Of a stretch of DNA of 64,000 nt, positions 8,550 through 17,893 are shown in pieces; position 1 is the stretch's first letter; each line of letters starts with the position of its first letter. The notes under the pieces were generated by a model. It searched no databases and was not told where the DNA came from. It saw only the letters and a list, made by a program, of their open reading frames with translations. The stretch comes from Pedobacter lusitanus (GTDB taxonomy: Bacteria > Bacteroidota > Bacteroidia > Sphingobacteriales > Sphingobacteriaceae): the NCBI RefSeq assembly GCF_040026395.1, contig NZ_CP157278.1:5084001-5148000 (forward strand), read 5' to 3'. Position numbers and translations under genes: made by a program.

Positions 8550-11500
8550 ATGAATTATTATGCTATTAGCAGAGCTATGTCCAAAACATGGCTTCCCCCT
8601 AAACTGTTGCTTACTATGAAATTGACCACCATCTTGTTGTTTCTGGCCCTTGTACAGGTCAGCGCAAAGGGATATAGCCAGATAAGTATCAAAGAGAAAA
8701 ATGTGCCTCTGGAAAGGATTCTGGAGGCTATCAAAAAACAAAGTGGTTATGTGTTTTTCTATGATACTCGTGATATAAGTGGAATCAGAATGTCCATTGA
8801 TGTTAAAACCGTGTCCATAGAAACTGTATTGAATGAATGCACAAAAGTATTGCCCTTAACTTTTAAGCTGGTTGGAAATAATGTACTGCTCAGGAAAAAA
8901 GAGCTGTCTTTAAGTATTAGCGGAGATTATTATAAGCTAACGACACTTAAGGGGAAAGTCCTTGATGAAAAAGGAATGCCGCTGCCTGGAGTCAGTATTA
9001 TCCTGAGCGGTGATGATTTTAAGCAGAGTACACAGACTACCGGAAATGGTGAATATATCTTTAATGTTCCTAAAGCTGGTAAATATGTACTGACAGCGAG
9101 TTTTATAGGTTATGAAAAATATTCCGTGGCCGTTGACCTCAAAAAAGAAGATGTAGTTAAAAATATTACGTTAACACCATCAAATGAAGATCTAAATGAA
9201 GTCATGGTTGTTGCTTATGGAACACAGACTAAATCCTCTTTTACCGGATCGGCCAAAACTTTAAAATCTGATTTAATCAATGGGAGCCCCAGAACAAGTA
9301 TCCAGGAGTCCTTACAGGGAAATGTTCCCGGACTGATTTCTTCAAACGGATCGGGACAACCCGGTGCTGTACCTAATGTCAGAATTCGCGGTATCGGATC
9401 TGTAAATGCAGGTAGCGGACCTCTTTGCGTCGTAGATGGAATTCCATTGGAATCAGGTCTGATCAATAGTCTGAATAGTTTTGATGTAGAATCAATAACG
9501 GTTTTAAAAGATGCCTCCGCGGCTTCAATTTACGGATCAAGAGCAGCAAACGGAGTAATCCTGATTAACACTAAAAGCGGAGTTGCCGGTAAAACAGTGA
9601 TCAATGCTTCAGTACAGTTCGGAGCTAATACAGTAACGACAATTAAAGGTAATAAGGCCTTAAATACGCAGGAAATGCTCGAACTTTTAAAAGAAGGCTG
9701 GGTGAATAAAGGAAATGATCCTGCACTTTTTGATAAAGCACTCGTTGATAACGCTGTTGACCCTAATGTCAATACGGACTGGTTTGATTTACTTACCCGT
9801 ACAGGAACCTATAATCAATATGATCTTTCTGCAAGTGGCGGGACAGAGAAGACTAAGTTTTATGTTTCCGGTAGCCATTACGTAGCAAAAGCACCTCTTT
9901 TAGGAAGTGAGTTTTCAAGGAGTACTGCTAATTTAAAGCTAAGCAATCAGACTACAGAAAACCTTTCTTTCAGCGGTGGAATTCAGCTTAACTATCGTAA
10001 AAATCAAACTCAGGCTGATGCCGGTTCATTTGGAAATCCTGTCCGGATGTATTCAATTTATCAACCCTGGTTAAGGGCATATAATGAGGACGGTACTTAC
10101 GATTTTAGTTATTTCAACAGATATAATCCCGTAGCACAGGTCAAAGAAAGCTATAGCAGAAGTAATTCTTATGGAATGCTGGGTAATTTTCTGGTTAAGT
10201 ATCAATTGTTGCCTTCTTTATCAATTGAAAATCAATCTAATATCAGTTTTGTTTATGAAGAATTTACAGATTATAACAAATCAGGAGTAGGTACTTCACG
10301 TACCGATGGAGGCAGAGCGACCTCTTCTACTGGTCGCTCTTCAAACTGGGTAAATACAACCATTCTCCGTTTCAACAAAACACTGGGCGATTTTGGTCTT
10401 AAAACCTATGCCGGTTATGAAGCTCAAAAGGTAAATGAAGTTGGCAATAATGTAATCAAACGTAATTTCTTACCGAATACCTATACACTTGATAATGCAT
10501 CAATCTTAGTAAGCGGAGGATCTAACGCGACTGCGAACGCACTGAATTCTGCCTTCTTTAATGCTTCCTTTGATTATAAATCAAAATACTATTTAAGTGC
10601 TTCAGTTCGCCGTGATGGATCTTCAAGATTCGGATCTGATAACAGATATGGAAATTTCTGGTCAGTTGGTGGTTCCTGGAATATCAGTCGTGAACATTTT
10701 ATGGAAGGACAAAATGTGATTTCTGATCTTCGTTTGCGTAGCAGTTATGGTGTCAATGGAAATCAGGATATCGGTAACTTTGCTTCAAGAGCACTTTACA
10801 GAAGTGCTGATTATGATAATGCCCCCGGGCTGGAGTTTTCCAACTATGGCAATAATCGCCTGACCTGGGAGAAAAATAAACCATTTAACATTGGACTTGA
10901 CTTTGGGTTGCTTAAAAACAGGCTTACAGGAACGATTGAGTATTATACCCGTGCTACCTCAGACTTATTATTGAGCAGACCTATTTCAGCAACAAATGGT
11001 TTGACAAGCTATACCGATAATATTGGTGCAATGAAAAACAGCGGTCTTGAATTTGAGGTGAACAGTACCAATTTTCAAGCTGAAAATAATGGCTTTGGCT
11101 GGACTACCAGCTTTAACATTTCTACGATGAAAAACAGGATAACTGCATTAAACAGCCCTATTGTTTCTGGTGGATATAACCGTTATGTGGGGGGGGATTT
11201 TTACCAGTTATATATGGTTGGTTATGCAGGTGTGGATCCTCAGAATGGAGAAGCGTTGTGGTATACAGATGAAACTAAAACGAAAACTACAAATAATTAC
11301 GGTTCCGCAACCCAGTTTAATCAGGGAAGTGCATTGCCCAAATTCTTTGGAGGATTAACCAATACCTTCACTTATAAAGGTTTCTCTTTAAGTTTCCAGT
11401 TATACTTTAATTATGGGAACAAGATTTATGATAACTATGGAGCTACGGGAGCCTCAGATGGTTCAGGAGGCTTTACGCCAACGACCAGGATGACAAGATA

Positions 11501-11846
11501 TACTTATGACCACAGATGGCGTAATCCGGGTGATATTACTGATCAGCCTAAAATTGTATTTACAGGAACTCAGTCAGGACCATCCAGTCAGGGATCTTCC
11601 CGTTTTCTTTATAACGGTGATTATATCCGTCTGCGTGATGTGTCTCTGGGTTATCAGTTGCCTTCAAAATGGATTAAGCAGTTGAATCTGACCAGTGCTA
11701 AAATCTACTTCAGAGCGAATAATCTTTTCACCTATATCAAAGACAAGCGTATCAGTTTCGACCCTGAGGTAGGGATCGACGGTCTTGCAGATAAAAATGT
11801 TCCTATTTATAAAACCGCTCTACTGGGGCTTGATCTTAAATTTTAA
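8550..11846 (+). CDS. SusC-type TonB-dependent transducer with N-terminal STN domain
   Basis: This 1,098-residue outer-membrane importer also signals to the sigma/FecR pair just upstream. A long N-terminus leads to a signal peptide (MKLTTILLFLALVQVSA, about 25-43), an STN signalling domain (about 47-97, VPLERILEAIKKQSGYVFFYD), a carboxypeptidase-regulatory-like domain (about 130-215), the plug (VMVVAYGTQTKSSFTGS onward, with DASAASIYGSRAANGVILI) and a barrel ending TALLGLDLKF. The STN domain is what separates it from the first SusC. The first ATG gives an unusually long pre-signal stretch, which is nevertheless common in STN-type SusC proteins. Confidence 0.95.
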   Translation: MNYYAISRAMSKTWLPPKLLLTMKLTTILLFLALVQVSAKGYSQISIKEKNVPLERILEAIKKQSGYVFFYDTRDISGIRMSIDVKTVSIETVLNECTKVLPLTFKLVGNNVLLRKKELSLSISGDYYKLTTLKGKVLDEKGMPLPGVSIILSGDDFKQSTQTTGNGEYIFNVPKAGKYVLTASFIGYEKYSVAVDLKKEDVVKNITLTPSNEDLNEVMVVAYGTQTKSSFTGSAKTLKSDLINGSPRTSIQESLQGNVPGLISSNGSGQPGAVPNVRIRGIGSVNAGSGPLCVVDGIPLESGLINSLNSFDVESITVLKDASAASIYGSRAANGVILINTKSGVAGKTVINASVQFGANTVTTIKGNKALNTQEMLELLKEGWVNKGNDPALFDKALVDNAVDPNVNTDWFDLLTRTGTYNQYDLSASGGTEKTKFYVSGSHYVAKAPLLGSEFSRSTANLKLSNQTTENLSFSGGIQLNYRKNQTQADAGSFGNPVRMYSIYQPWLRAYNEDGTYDFSYFNRYNPVAQVKESYSRSNSYGMLGNFLVKYQLLPSLSIENQSNISFVYEEFTDYNKSGVGTSRTDGGRATSSTGRSSNWVNTTILRFNKTLGDFGLKTYAGYEAQKVNEVGNNVIKRNFLPNTYTLDNASILVSGGSNATANALNSAFFNASFDYKSKYYLSASVRRDGSSRFGSDNRYGNFWSVGGSWNISREHFMEGQNVISDLRLRSSYGVNGNQDIGNFASRALYRSADYDNAPGLEFSNYGNNRLTWEKNKPFNIGLDFGLLKNRLTGTIEYYTRATSDLLLSRPISATNGLTSYTDNIGAMKNSGLEFEVNSTNFQAENNGFGWTTSFNISTMKNRITALNSPIVSGGYNRYVGGDFYQLYMVGYAGVDPQNGEALWYTDETKTKTTNNYGSATQFNQGSALPKFFGGLTNTFTYKGFSLSFQLYFNYGNKIYDNYGATGASDGSGGFTPTTRMTRYTYDHRWRNPGDITDQPKIVFTGTQSGPSSQGSSRFLYNGDYIRLRDVSLGYQLPSKWIKQLNLTSAKIYFRANNLFTYIKDKRISFDPEVGIDGLADKNVPIYKTALLGLDLKF

Positions 11847-11856
11847 TCATTCAAGG

Positions 11857-13326
11857 ATGAAAACTATAAAACACTTCTATAAAATATGGCCAATAATGCT
11901 ATTGGCACTATCTTTTTGTTCCTGTAAAAAGGATTTTCTGGAAATTAATCCCGAACAGCAAACAGCAGTAAATATGGTAGTAATCGACCTGCCAAGTACA
12001 AAAGCTGCGGTAATGGGGACCTATGGGATTTTACAAAGCGCAGCTTATTACGGACGCAGTCTGGTGATACTGCCTGATGTGATGGCAGATAATATGTACA
12101 TCAGCCGGAGAAACTCAAACAGGTATACCAGCTATGATCAATATATCACTATCGCCAATGACGGTACGGCTGCAGGTACATGGAATGCGCTGTATAAAAC
12201 CATTGTGAATGCCAATATTATAATTAGCAAAGGCGAACAGCTTAATCTGGCCGAAACCGAGACTGCAGAGCTCAAACACCTGATAGGCGAGGCTTATACC
12301 CTAAGGGCACTGGCGCATTTTGATTTATTGCGTTTATATGCTGCGCCTTATAATGCATCGGCCGATGCCGGTCATATCGGCGTCCCGGTAATTATCAAAA
12401 GCGGAACGAGCAAGGAAGACGTGATTTCTCCCAAACGGAACACTGTAAAAGAAGGATATACCCAGATTGTAAGTGATCTGCAAAAAGCAATTACTTTAAT
12501 GCCCGCAGCAGCACCTGTAGGTTTTAGTACTTCTAACAGGGCGCATATTGCACATTATGCAGCAAAAGCTTTACTTTCCAGAATCTACTTATACATGGGT
12601 GACTGGGCAAATGCGGAAACTATGGCTACAGATGTAATTGGCAGTAACAGATACACCTTACTGACCAATGCCAATTATGCGGCCGGTTCAACTAATTTCA
12701 GAACCCAGAATAACAGTGAAGCAATTTTTGAGGTGCAATTTACCCTGACAGATAACCTGGCACAGGATGCACTATCCAGCTTTTTACTTCAGGGAGCAAG
12801 TTATGGTGATGGTCTGGCAACTGACGACCTGTATAATATATATAGCAGTACAGACGTGCGCAGAAGCTTTATGGCTAAGGGGAAAAGAAGCGGTAGTGGT
12901 GGCGAAGATCCTGCTTTCGTGATCACCAAATACAATAACATTTCAACCTATGAAGAAGGAGTTAAAGTAATCCGTTTATCAGAAGTTTATTTAATCAGGG
13001 CTGAAGCCAGGGCAAAACAAGGTAAAGATGCATTGGCGGCGGCCGATCTGGATGTGGTAGCTAAACGTGCTGATACTGCAAAACCAACCACTACACAAAC
13101 CGGAGCAGCATTACAAAGTCTTATTCTGCTTGAAAACCGTAAAGAATTTGCTTTTGAAGGACATCGTCTGTTTGATCTTACCCGTAATAAACAAGGTTTT
13201 ACCAAGTATCGTACCGGTGGTATTGTGATACCAGTAGAGCAAGGTTCACTGCAGACTGTTTTGCCAATTCCTCTGGCGGAAATGAACTCAAATCCAAATA
13301 TGGAACAAAATCAAGGTTATAAATAA
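11857..13326 (+). CDS. SusD/RagB-like outer-membrane lipoprotein
   Basis: This is the substrate-binding partner of the preceding SusC. I chose the ATG at 11857, 11 nt after the SusC stop with AAGGA just before it, because it gives a clean lipoprotein signal (LALSFCSC) and avoids a long overlap that an upstream start would need. The 489-residue product shows SusD features: an ALAHFDLLRLYAAPYN helix near residue 145, VIRLSEVYLIRAEARAKQGK near 372, and LENRKEFAFEGHRLFDLTR near 425. It ends in NSNPNMEQNQGYK, a typical SusD tail. Confidence 0.94.
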   Translation: MKTIKHFYKIWPIMLLALSFCSCKKDFLEINPEQQTAVNMVVIDLPSTKAAVMGTYGILQSAAYYGRSLVILPDVMADNMYISRRNSNRYTSYDQYITIANDGTAAGTWNALYKTIVNANIIISKGEQLNLAETETAELKHLIGEAYTLRALAHFDLLRLYAAPYNASADAGHIGVPVIIKSGTSKEDVISPKRNTVKEGYTQIVSDLQKAITLMPAAAPVGFSTSNRAHIAHYAAKALLSRIYLYMGDWANAETMATDVIGSNRYTLLTNANYAAGSTNFRTQNNSEAIFEVQFTLTDNLAQDALSSFLLQGASYGDGLATDDLYNIYSSTDVRRSFMAKGKRSGSGGEDPAFVITKYNNISTYEEGVKVIRLSEVYLIRAEARAKQGKDALAAADLDVVAKRADTAKPTTTQTGAALQSLILLENRKEFAFEGHRLFDLTRNKQGFTKYRTGGIVIPVEQGSLQTVLPIPLAEMNSNPNMEQNQGYK

Positions 13327-13334
13327 TTAATAGG

Positions 13335-14450
13335 ATGAATTTATTAGCGATAGTTTTGCCATTGATGATCAATAGTATGGGGTTACAACCTGATACCACT
13401 GGTCAGAAAAATCTGAATGACGGACCTTATGTCCTTTATCAAAAAGATAAAATTGAAGTTCGGAGTATTGTTCTTGAAAATGGTGCCCGGAAGGCTGTGG
13501 TGCAAACATTTCCGGCCCGGAAGAAAAGCTCAGTTCCGGTTAAACTACAGTTCTCCAATCATCCGGACTGGAATTTCTCTGTGAAATTACAGCCTGTTCT
13601 TGAAAATGAACCGGCAGAATTCAGGCAGCCTGACCGGATTTTTGCACTTTCTGATATAGAAGGGGAGTTTGAAGCTTTCAGGGCATTACTAATCGCTAAT
13701 AAAGTAATCGATAAGCACTATAACTGGATTTTTGGAAAAGGACACGTAGTGATTTGCGGTGACTTATTTGACCGGGGGAAAGAAGTCCCGGCAACAATCT
13801 GGCTGCTATATAAACTTGAACAGGATGCCAAAGCTAAAGGTGGTTATCTTCATACTATTTTGGGCAATCATGACATTATGAATTTGAGTGGTGATCTGCG
13901 TTATGTAGTACCTGAATACTTTGAAAATGCAAGACTTATGGGGCTGGATTATAAAGCGCTTTATGCCCAAAATACAGAACTGGGCCGCTGGCTGAGAAGT
14001 AAAAACCTGATAGAAAAGATTGGTGATAATCTTTGTCTGCATGCCGGAGTAGCACCTGTAATTAACACTTTGAATATGAATGTGTCCGAACTGAATAGTA
14101 AATGCCGCCCGTATTATGATAAGGCAAAACAGGTTAAACAGCTCACTGATAGTGTGGTCAGGAAACTATTTGACGGAACCCGTTCTTCATTGTTCTGGTA
14201 CAGAGGTTATTTTATTGAACCAAAGGCTACAGAGGCAGAAGTGGACCAGACTTTATCTTTGTATAAAGTAAAAAGAATAATAGTTGGACATACTATTACT
14301 CAAACCAATGTAGGTGCTTATTACAATGGTAAGGTATTGGGAATCGATGTTGATCAGCATAATGGTAAACATGAAGGTGCTCTTTACGAAAACGGGACCT
14401 GGTATAAAACAGGTTTAACAGAAAGCAGGGAAGTGCTGATTAAAAAATAA
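13335..14450 (+). CDS. PPP-like metallophosphoesterase, probably exported
   Basis: This 371-residue enzyme belongs to the calcineurin-like metallophosphoesterases of the protein-phosphatase (Shewanella-like) type. The di-metal motifs are ALSDIEG (104-110), GDLFDRG (142-148), GNHDIMN (177-183), LCLHAGVAP and RIIVGHTIT. The first motif has Glu where the family usually has His (D-x-H-G). A short hydrophobic N-terminus could export it. It starts 8 bp after the SusD stop, so it belongs to the sigma/FecR/SusCD locus and probably dephosphorylates what that system captures. Confidence 0.88.
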   Translation: MNLLAIVLPLMINSMGLQPDTTGQKNLNDGPYVLYQKDKIEVRSIVLENGARKAVVQTFPARKKSSVPVKLQFSNHPDWNFSVKLQPVLENEPAEFRQPDRIFALSDIEGEFEAFRALLIANKVIDKHYNWIFGKGHVVICGDLFDRGKEVPATIWLLYKLEQDAKAKGGYLHTILGNHDIMNLSGDLRYVVPEYFENARLMGLDYKALYAQNTELGRWLRSKNLIEKIGDNLCLHAGVAPVINTLNMNVSELNSKCRPYYDKAKQVKQLTDSVVRKLFDGTRSSLFWYRGYFIEPKATEAEVDQTLSLYKVKRIIVGHTITQTNVGAYYNGKVLGIDVDQHNGKHEGALYENGTWYKTGLTESREVLIKK

Positions 14451-14467
14451 GGAAAATAATTATTGAT

Positions 14468-14507
14468 AATAGCGGCTCTGCGATCAGAAGAACCGCTATT
14501 TTATTTT
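14468..14507. terminator. bidirectional terminator between convergent genes
   Basis: The stem AATAGCGG / CCGCTATT extends inward through CTCTG / CAGAAG around a CGAT loop and is followed by TTATTTTT on the plus strand. It sits between the phosphoesterase stop and the stop of the opposite-strand glycosyltransferase and overlaps the last codons of the latter. Confidence 0.7.
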
Positions 14508-16120
14508 TGCCCGTTTAAAGTGATCAGTGATACTTTGATATCAAATGAGCTGTAAACATTTTCATTCTTTCCTAAAGTTGAAAGATAACTGTTCAGGCGG
14601 TCTGCCGGATTAATGTCTTTCAGATAATACCAGGCGGGCTGATCTATTTCATCGCCGATATCAGTCAGGAAGCGATTATTATAAATCAGCCATATCCTTT
14701 TCTTTCCTTTAAAGGCACTGAAGTCTTTTTGCAGATGTGCGATATAGTCCGGATAACTTACCGAAGCTTTACGGTAATCTTTTCCTTCCAGTGCTTTGAA
14801 AGTATAAGGATAAGTATTGCTGTAAAAACGATAACCCGGTAAATCATTCCAGTAAACGTAAACCAGGTCACCTTGCTGAAACCGGTCATTTATATAAGCT
14901 AGTGCTTCTTTCTGGAAAGATCTTTTGTGCATAATAAATTCATCAGGATGTATCATAAACCATATGGAATTATAAATGGGGGCAGCTATCAAAAGTATCA
15001 CCAGAAGTAGCTTTACCAGTGAACTTTGAAAAAGGCCGGCTAGTTGCTCTGTACCTCTGGCAATAAAAAGAATCAGTACAGGACAGATGAAAACCCAGAA
15101 TCTTTCATTTAACGGATAGAGCTTCAATCCTGAGGCCAGGAAAACCAGCAGAAATGGAAACAATAAAACCAGTCTGTGTTTCTTTTCCCTTATAAATAAC
15201 CAGATTCCATAAAATAATGTGGCAAATGGTAACCAGGGGGTATTCAGCAGAACCTTAAACCAGACAGAATTTCCGGTATAAAGTTTCCAGGTCAGGCCCA
15301 GCGGATATTCTATTAAATGATATAAAGCAGCCGGATACCATCTGAGGTCTGCTGCATTGACCGGAGGCAGCGGCATAAAATAATGGTAAAAATCAAACCA
15401 CAGTATGACCCATCCGGATTCTGCATGTTTATGTGTAAATAACAAATAGTTGACTGCAAAAGCTATCAGCCATAAAGAAAAAGGCATGAGTTGCCTGAAG
15501 AACATCTTCCAGTCTTTCTTGTATAAACTTCTGTAACTTATTCCTGCAGCCATTCCTGCTAAAATGAAAACCGAAGAATAAGAGAACCATAAAATTATTG
15601 CTCCCCACAGACCCCAGAGAAGTAATGAGGCTATGGCCTGTTTTTCATGATAACGGATATAAGTATAAAGGATCAGGATAGTGGCAAACAGTTCGGTTGA
15701 ATATTGTTTGATCTCCACAGCATGAAAAACCAGGGGAGGAGAGAGTGCTAATATGGCAATTCCGGTTATTGCACCAATGGGCCGGAGAAAATATCGTAAA
15801 ACGGGAATAAATAGAAAAAGTGATCCTATGCCACATAAAAGAGGAAATAGACGGAGAACCATCTCGTTTTTCCCTAAAAGACTGACGAACGTTTTTACAG
15901 TCCATAAGAATCCAATGGGTGCCTTTTGCTGATAATCAAGTGTCTGCGTAATGAGCTCCGTATAGTTCATTTTAATCAGACTAGTGGCCAGATAAATTTC
16001 ATCCATCCACAGGGTGTGGTTATAAAAAAAATGGAAAAGACGTAGTAAAATGCCGGATACGATAAAAATACCAAACCAAATATTTGGGTTTTTAAGAACA
16101 CTGGAATGGTTTTTACACAT
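14501..16120 (-). CDS. GT39/ArnT-like polytopic membrane glycosyltransferase
   Basis: This 539-residue integral membrane protein has about ten to twelve hydrophobic helices and looks like a GT-C fold transferase that uses a polyprenyl-phosphate-linked sugar. The first periplasmic loop carries the family's acidic motif (HTLWMDEIYLATSL, about residues 35-48), and a soluble domain of about 130 residues follows the last helix. It is transcribed away from the HAD/UbiA/GMC cluster, which could make its lipid-linked donor. Acceptor and sugar are unknown. The ATG is followed directly by a basic stretch and the first helix. Confidence 0.8.
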   Translation of the reverse strand: MCKNHSSVLKNPNIWFGIFIVSGILLRLFHFFYNHTLWMDEIYLATSLIKMNYTELITQTLDYQQKAPIGFLWTVKTFVSLLGKNEMVLRLFPLLCGIGSLFLFIPVLRYFLRPIGAITGIAILALSPPLVFHAVEIKQYSTELFATILILYTYIRYHEKQAIASLLLWGLWGAIILWFSYSSVFILAGMAAGISYRSLYKKDWKMFFRQLMPFSLWLIAFAVNYLLFTHKHAESGWVILWFDFYHYFMPLPPVNAADLRWYPAALYHLIEYPLGLTWKLYTGNSVWFKVLLNTPWLPFATLFYGIWLFIREKKHRLVLLFPFLLVFLASGLKLYPLNERFWVFICPVLILFIARGTEQLAGLFQSSLVKLLLVILLIAAPIYNSIWFMIHPDEFIMHKRSFQKEALAYINDRFQQGDLVYVYWNDLPGYRFYSNTYPYTFKALEGKDYRKASVSYPDYIAHLQKDFSAFKGKKRIWLIYNNRFLTDIGDEIDQPAWYYLKDINPADRLNSYLSTLGKNENVYSSFDIKVSLITLNGQK

Positions 16121-16199
16121 ATGGCTGATATTCAGTAATTCGAAACTTTTTAATTAATATAAATAATACATAAATTTAAACAATATTTAAGCAAATAAA

Positions 16200-16874
16200 T
16201 TGGATGTGATTGACTGGGCAAATTTAAAAGTTCTGATTCTTGATGTAGACGGCACATTGTACAATCAGGCAGGATTAAGAACAAAAATGTTATTTGCTTT
16301 GCTAAAGTACTATTTGGTCAGACCATTGCAAATTAAAGATCTCCTGATCCTGTATGTCTTTCGTTCTGAACGTGAAAAAAGAGCAGGATATTGCGGTAAT
16401 AATCTGGAACATGAGCAGTATCAGTGGTGTGCTTCCAAAACGGGGGATTCGACAGACCGGATTAAACAGGTCATTTCCAAATGGATGTTCAAATTTCCAA
16501 ATCCTTACTTATATGAATACCGGTATAAAGAAATATATCCTTTTCTGCATGAATTGAAGGCCCGTAAAATCAAAGTAGCTGTTTACTCAGATTACCCTGC
16601 CGCTGATAAATTAAAAGCGTTAAATATAGAACCTGATCTGGTAATTGCATCTACCGACAGGCAGATCAATTGTCTGAAGCCGAAAGCAACGGCATTGTTT
16701 CATATCATGCAGGTTTTTGGTGTTCGTTCGGAACAGTGTTTGTATATAGGTGACAGGAAGGAATTGGATGGAGTATGTGCTGCCCAGGCAAAAATACACT
16801 ACCTCAATATAGATACACATCAAGCTGGTAGTTTATATACTGAACTGGCAGATAGTTTAAAAAACGCTAATTAG
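16200..16874 (+). CDS. HAD-superfamily phosphatase
   Basis: This 224-residue hydrolase has HAD motif I (DVDGT, 15-19), motif II (VAVYSDYPA), motif III lysine (NCLKPKA) and motif IV (LYIGDRKELD). A helical cap of about 75 residues follows motif I. The start is TTG or the GTG two codons later; no in-frame ATG precedes motif I. The UbiA gene begins 8 bp after its stop. In many bacteria a HAD domain is fused to or adjacent to DPPR-synthase-like UbiA enzymes, so it may dephosphorylate a polyprenyl-phospho-sugar-phosphate. That role is inferred from context. Confidence 0.85.
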   Translation: MDVIDWANLKVLILDVDGTLYNQAGLRTKMLFALLKYYLVRPLQIKDLLILYVFRSEREKRAGYCGNNLEHEQYQWCASKTGDSTDRIKQVISKWMFKFPNPYLYEYRYKEIYPFLHELKARKIKVAVYSDYPAADKLKALNIEPDLVIASTDRQINCLKPKATALFHIMQVFGVRSEQCLYIGDRKELDGVCAAQAKIHYLNIDTHQAGSLYTELADSLKNAN

Positions 16875-16882
16875 ATTGCTAA

Positions 16883-17872
16883 ATGACGCTTAAAAAAACG
16901 GCAGGTCTGAAAAATTATATTGCCCTGGCCAGACCCGACAGCTGGGTGAAAAATATCTTTATGGTACCGGGAATGCTCTTCGCATTATCTGTATTTAAAA
17001 CGCCGTTAACCAGTCACCTTTTCTTTAAAATTATTATTGGGATCATCAGTACCTGTTTCATTGCATCAGCAAATTATGTGATCAATGAGTACCTGGATGC
17101 AGATTTTGATAAGTTTCACCCGTTAAAGAAGAACAGATCTTCAGTTGTTTACACCGTAAATCCCAGACTGGTCTGTCTGGAATATGCTTTTCTGGCAATT
17201 GCCGGTTTGTCGCTTGCCTATCTCATCTCTTATAAGTTTATCATCTTATCTGCGTTGCTGTTATTCATGGGGGTGATTTATAATGTCAGACCCTTCAGAA
17301 GTAAGGAAAGAGTATTTCTGGACGTACTTTCTGAATCTGTGAATAACCCTATCCGCTTTGGTCTGGGATGGTTTATATTTTCTCCGGCTTTAGGTGCGCC
17401 CAGCAGTAAATGGGATTTTGACTGGATTAATACTTTTCCGCCAACGAGTATTATTGTGGCCTACTGGATGGGAGGAGCGTTTTTAATGGCAACTAAACGC
17501 TTTGCAGAATACAGATTAATTGGAAATCCTGAAACAGCTGGTCTGTACCGCAGATCTTTTAAGTTTTATACAGAGAACAGTTTGCTTGTATCCATGTTCT
17601 TTTATGCGATTACCTGTGCTTTTTTTATGGGGATTTTTCTCATCAAAGATAGGATAGAATTACTCGTTAGTTTTCCCTTTTTTGCTTTACTGTTTTCCTG
17701 GTATCTGAGAATTGGATTATTAAATGATTCTCCTGTACAGGGGACAGAGAAACTGCATACCCGCAAGTGGTTTATGTTGTATCTATTTTTGTTTACCGCT
17801 TTACTCTGCATTCTGATGTTTGTTGATATCCCATGGTTGTACTGGTTCCTTAAAAATGCCTCTAATTATTAG
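16883..17872 (+). CDS. UbiA-family prenyltransferase, similar to decaprenyl-phosphate phosphoribosyltransferases
   Basis: This 329-residue membrane enzyme has about nine helices. The N-terminal ARPDSWVKNIF (16-26) resembles the ARPRQWVKN motif of DPPR synthases rather than quinone-pathway UbiA proteins. The Mg-diphosphate motif NEYLDADFD is at 68-76, and a second loop contains VFLDVLSESVNNPIRFGLGW. It would transfer a phosphorylated sugar, classically phosphoribosyl from PRPP, to polyprenyl phosphate. It lies between the HAD phosphatase and the GMC oxidoreductase with short gaps. The family is firm; the donor is inferred. Confidence 0.87.
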   Translation: MTLKKTAGLKNYIALARPDSWVKNIFMVPGMLFALSVFKTPLTSHLFFKIIIGIISTCFIASANYVINEYLDADFDKFHPLKKNRSSVVYTVNPRLVCLEYAFLAIAGLSLAYLISYKFIILSALLLFMGVIYNVRPFRSKERVFLDVLSESVNNPIRFGLGWFIFSPALGAPSSKWDFDWINTFPPTSIIVAYWMGGAFLMATKRFAEYRLIGNPETAGLYRRSFKFYTENSLLVSMFFYAITCAFFMGIFLIKDRIELLVSFPFFALLFSWYLRIGLLNDSPVQGTEKLHTRKWFMLYLFLFTALLCILMFVDIPWLYWFLKNASNY

Positions 17873-17893
17873 TTTCCTCTCTTTTTACTGCTC

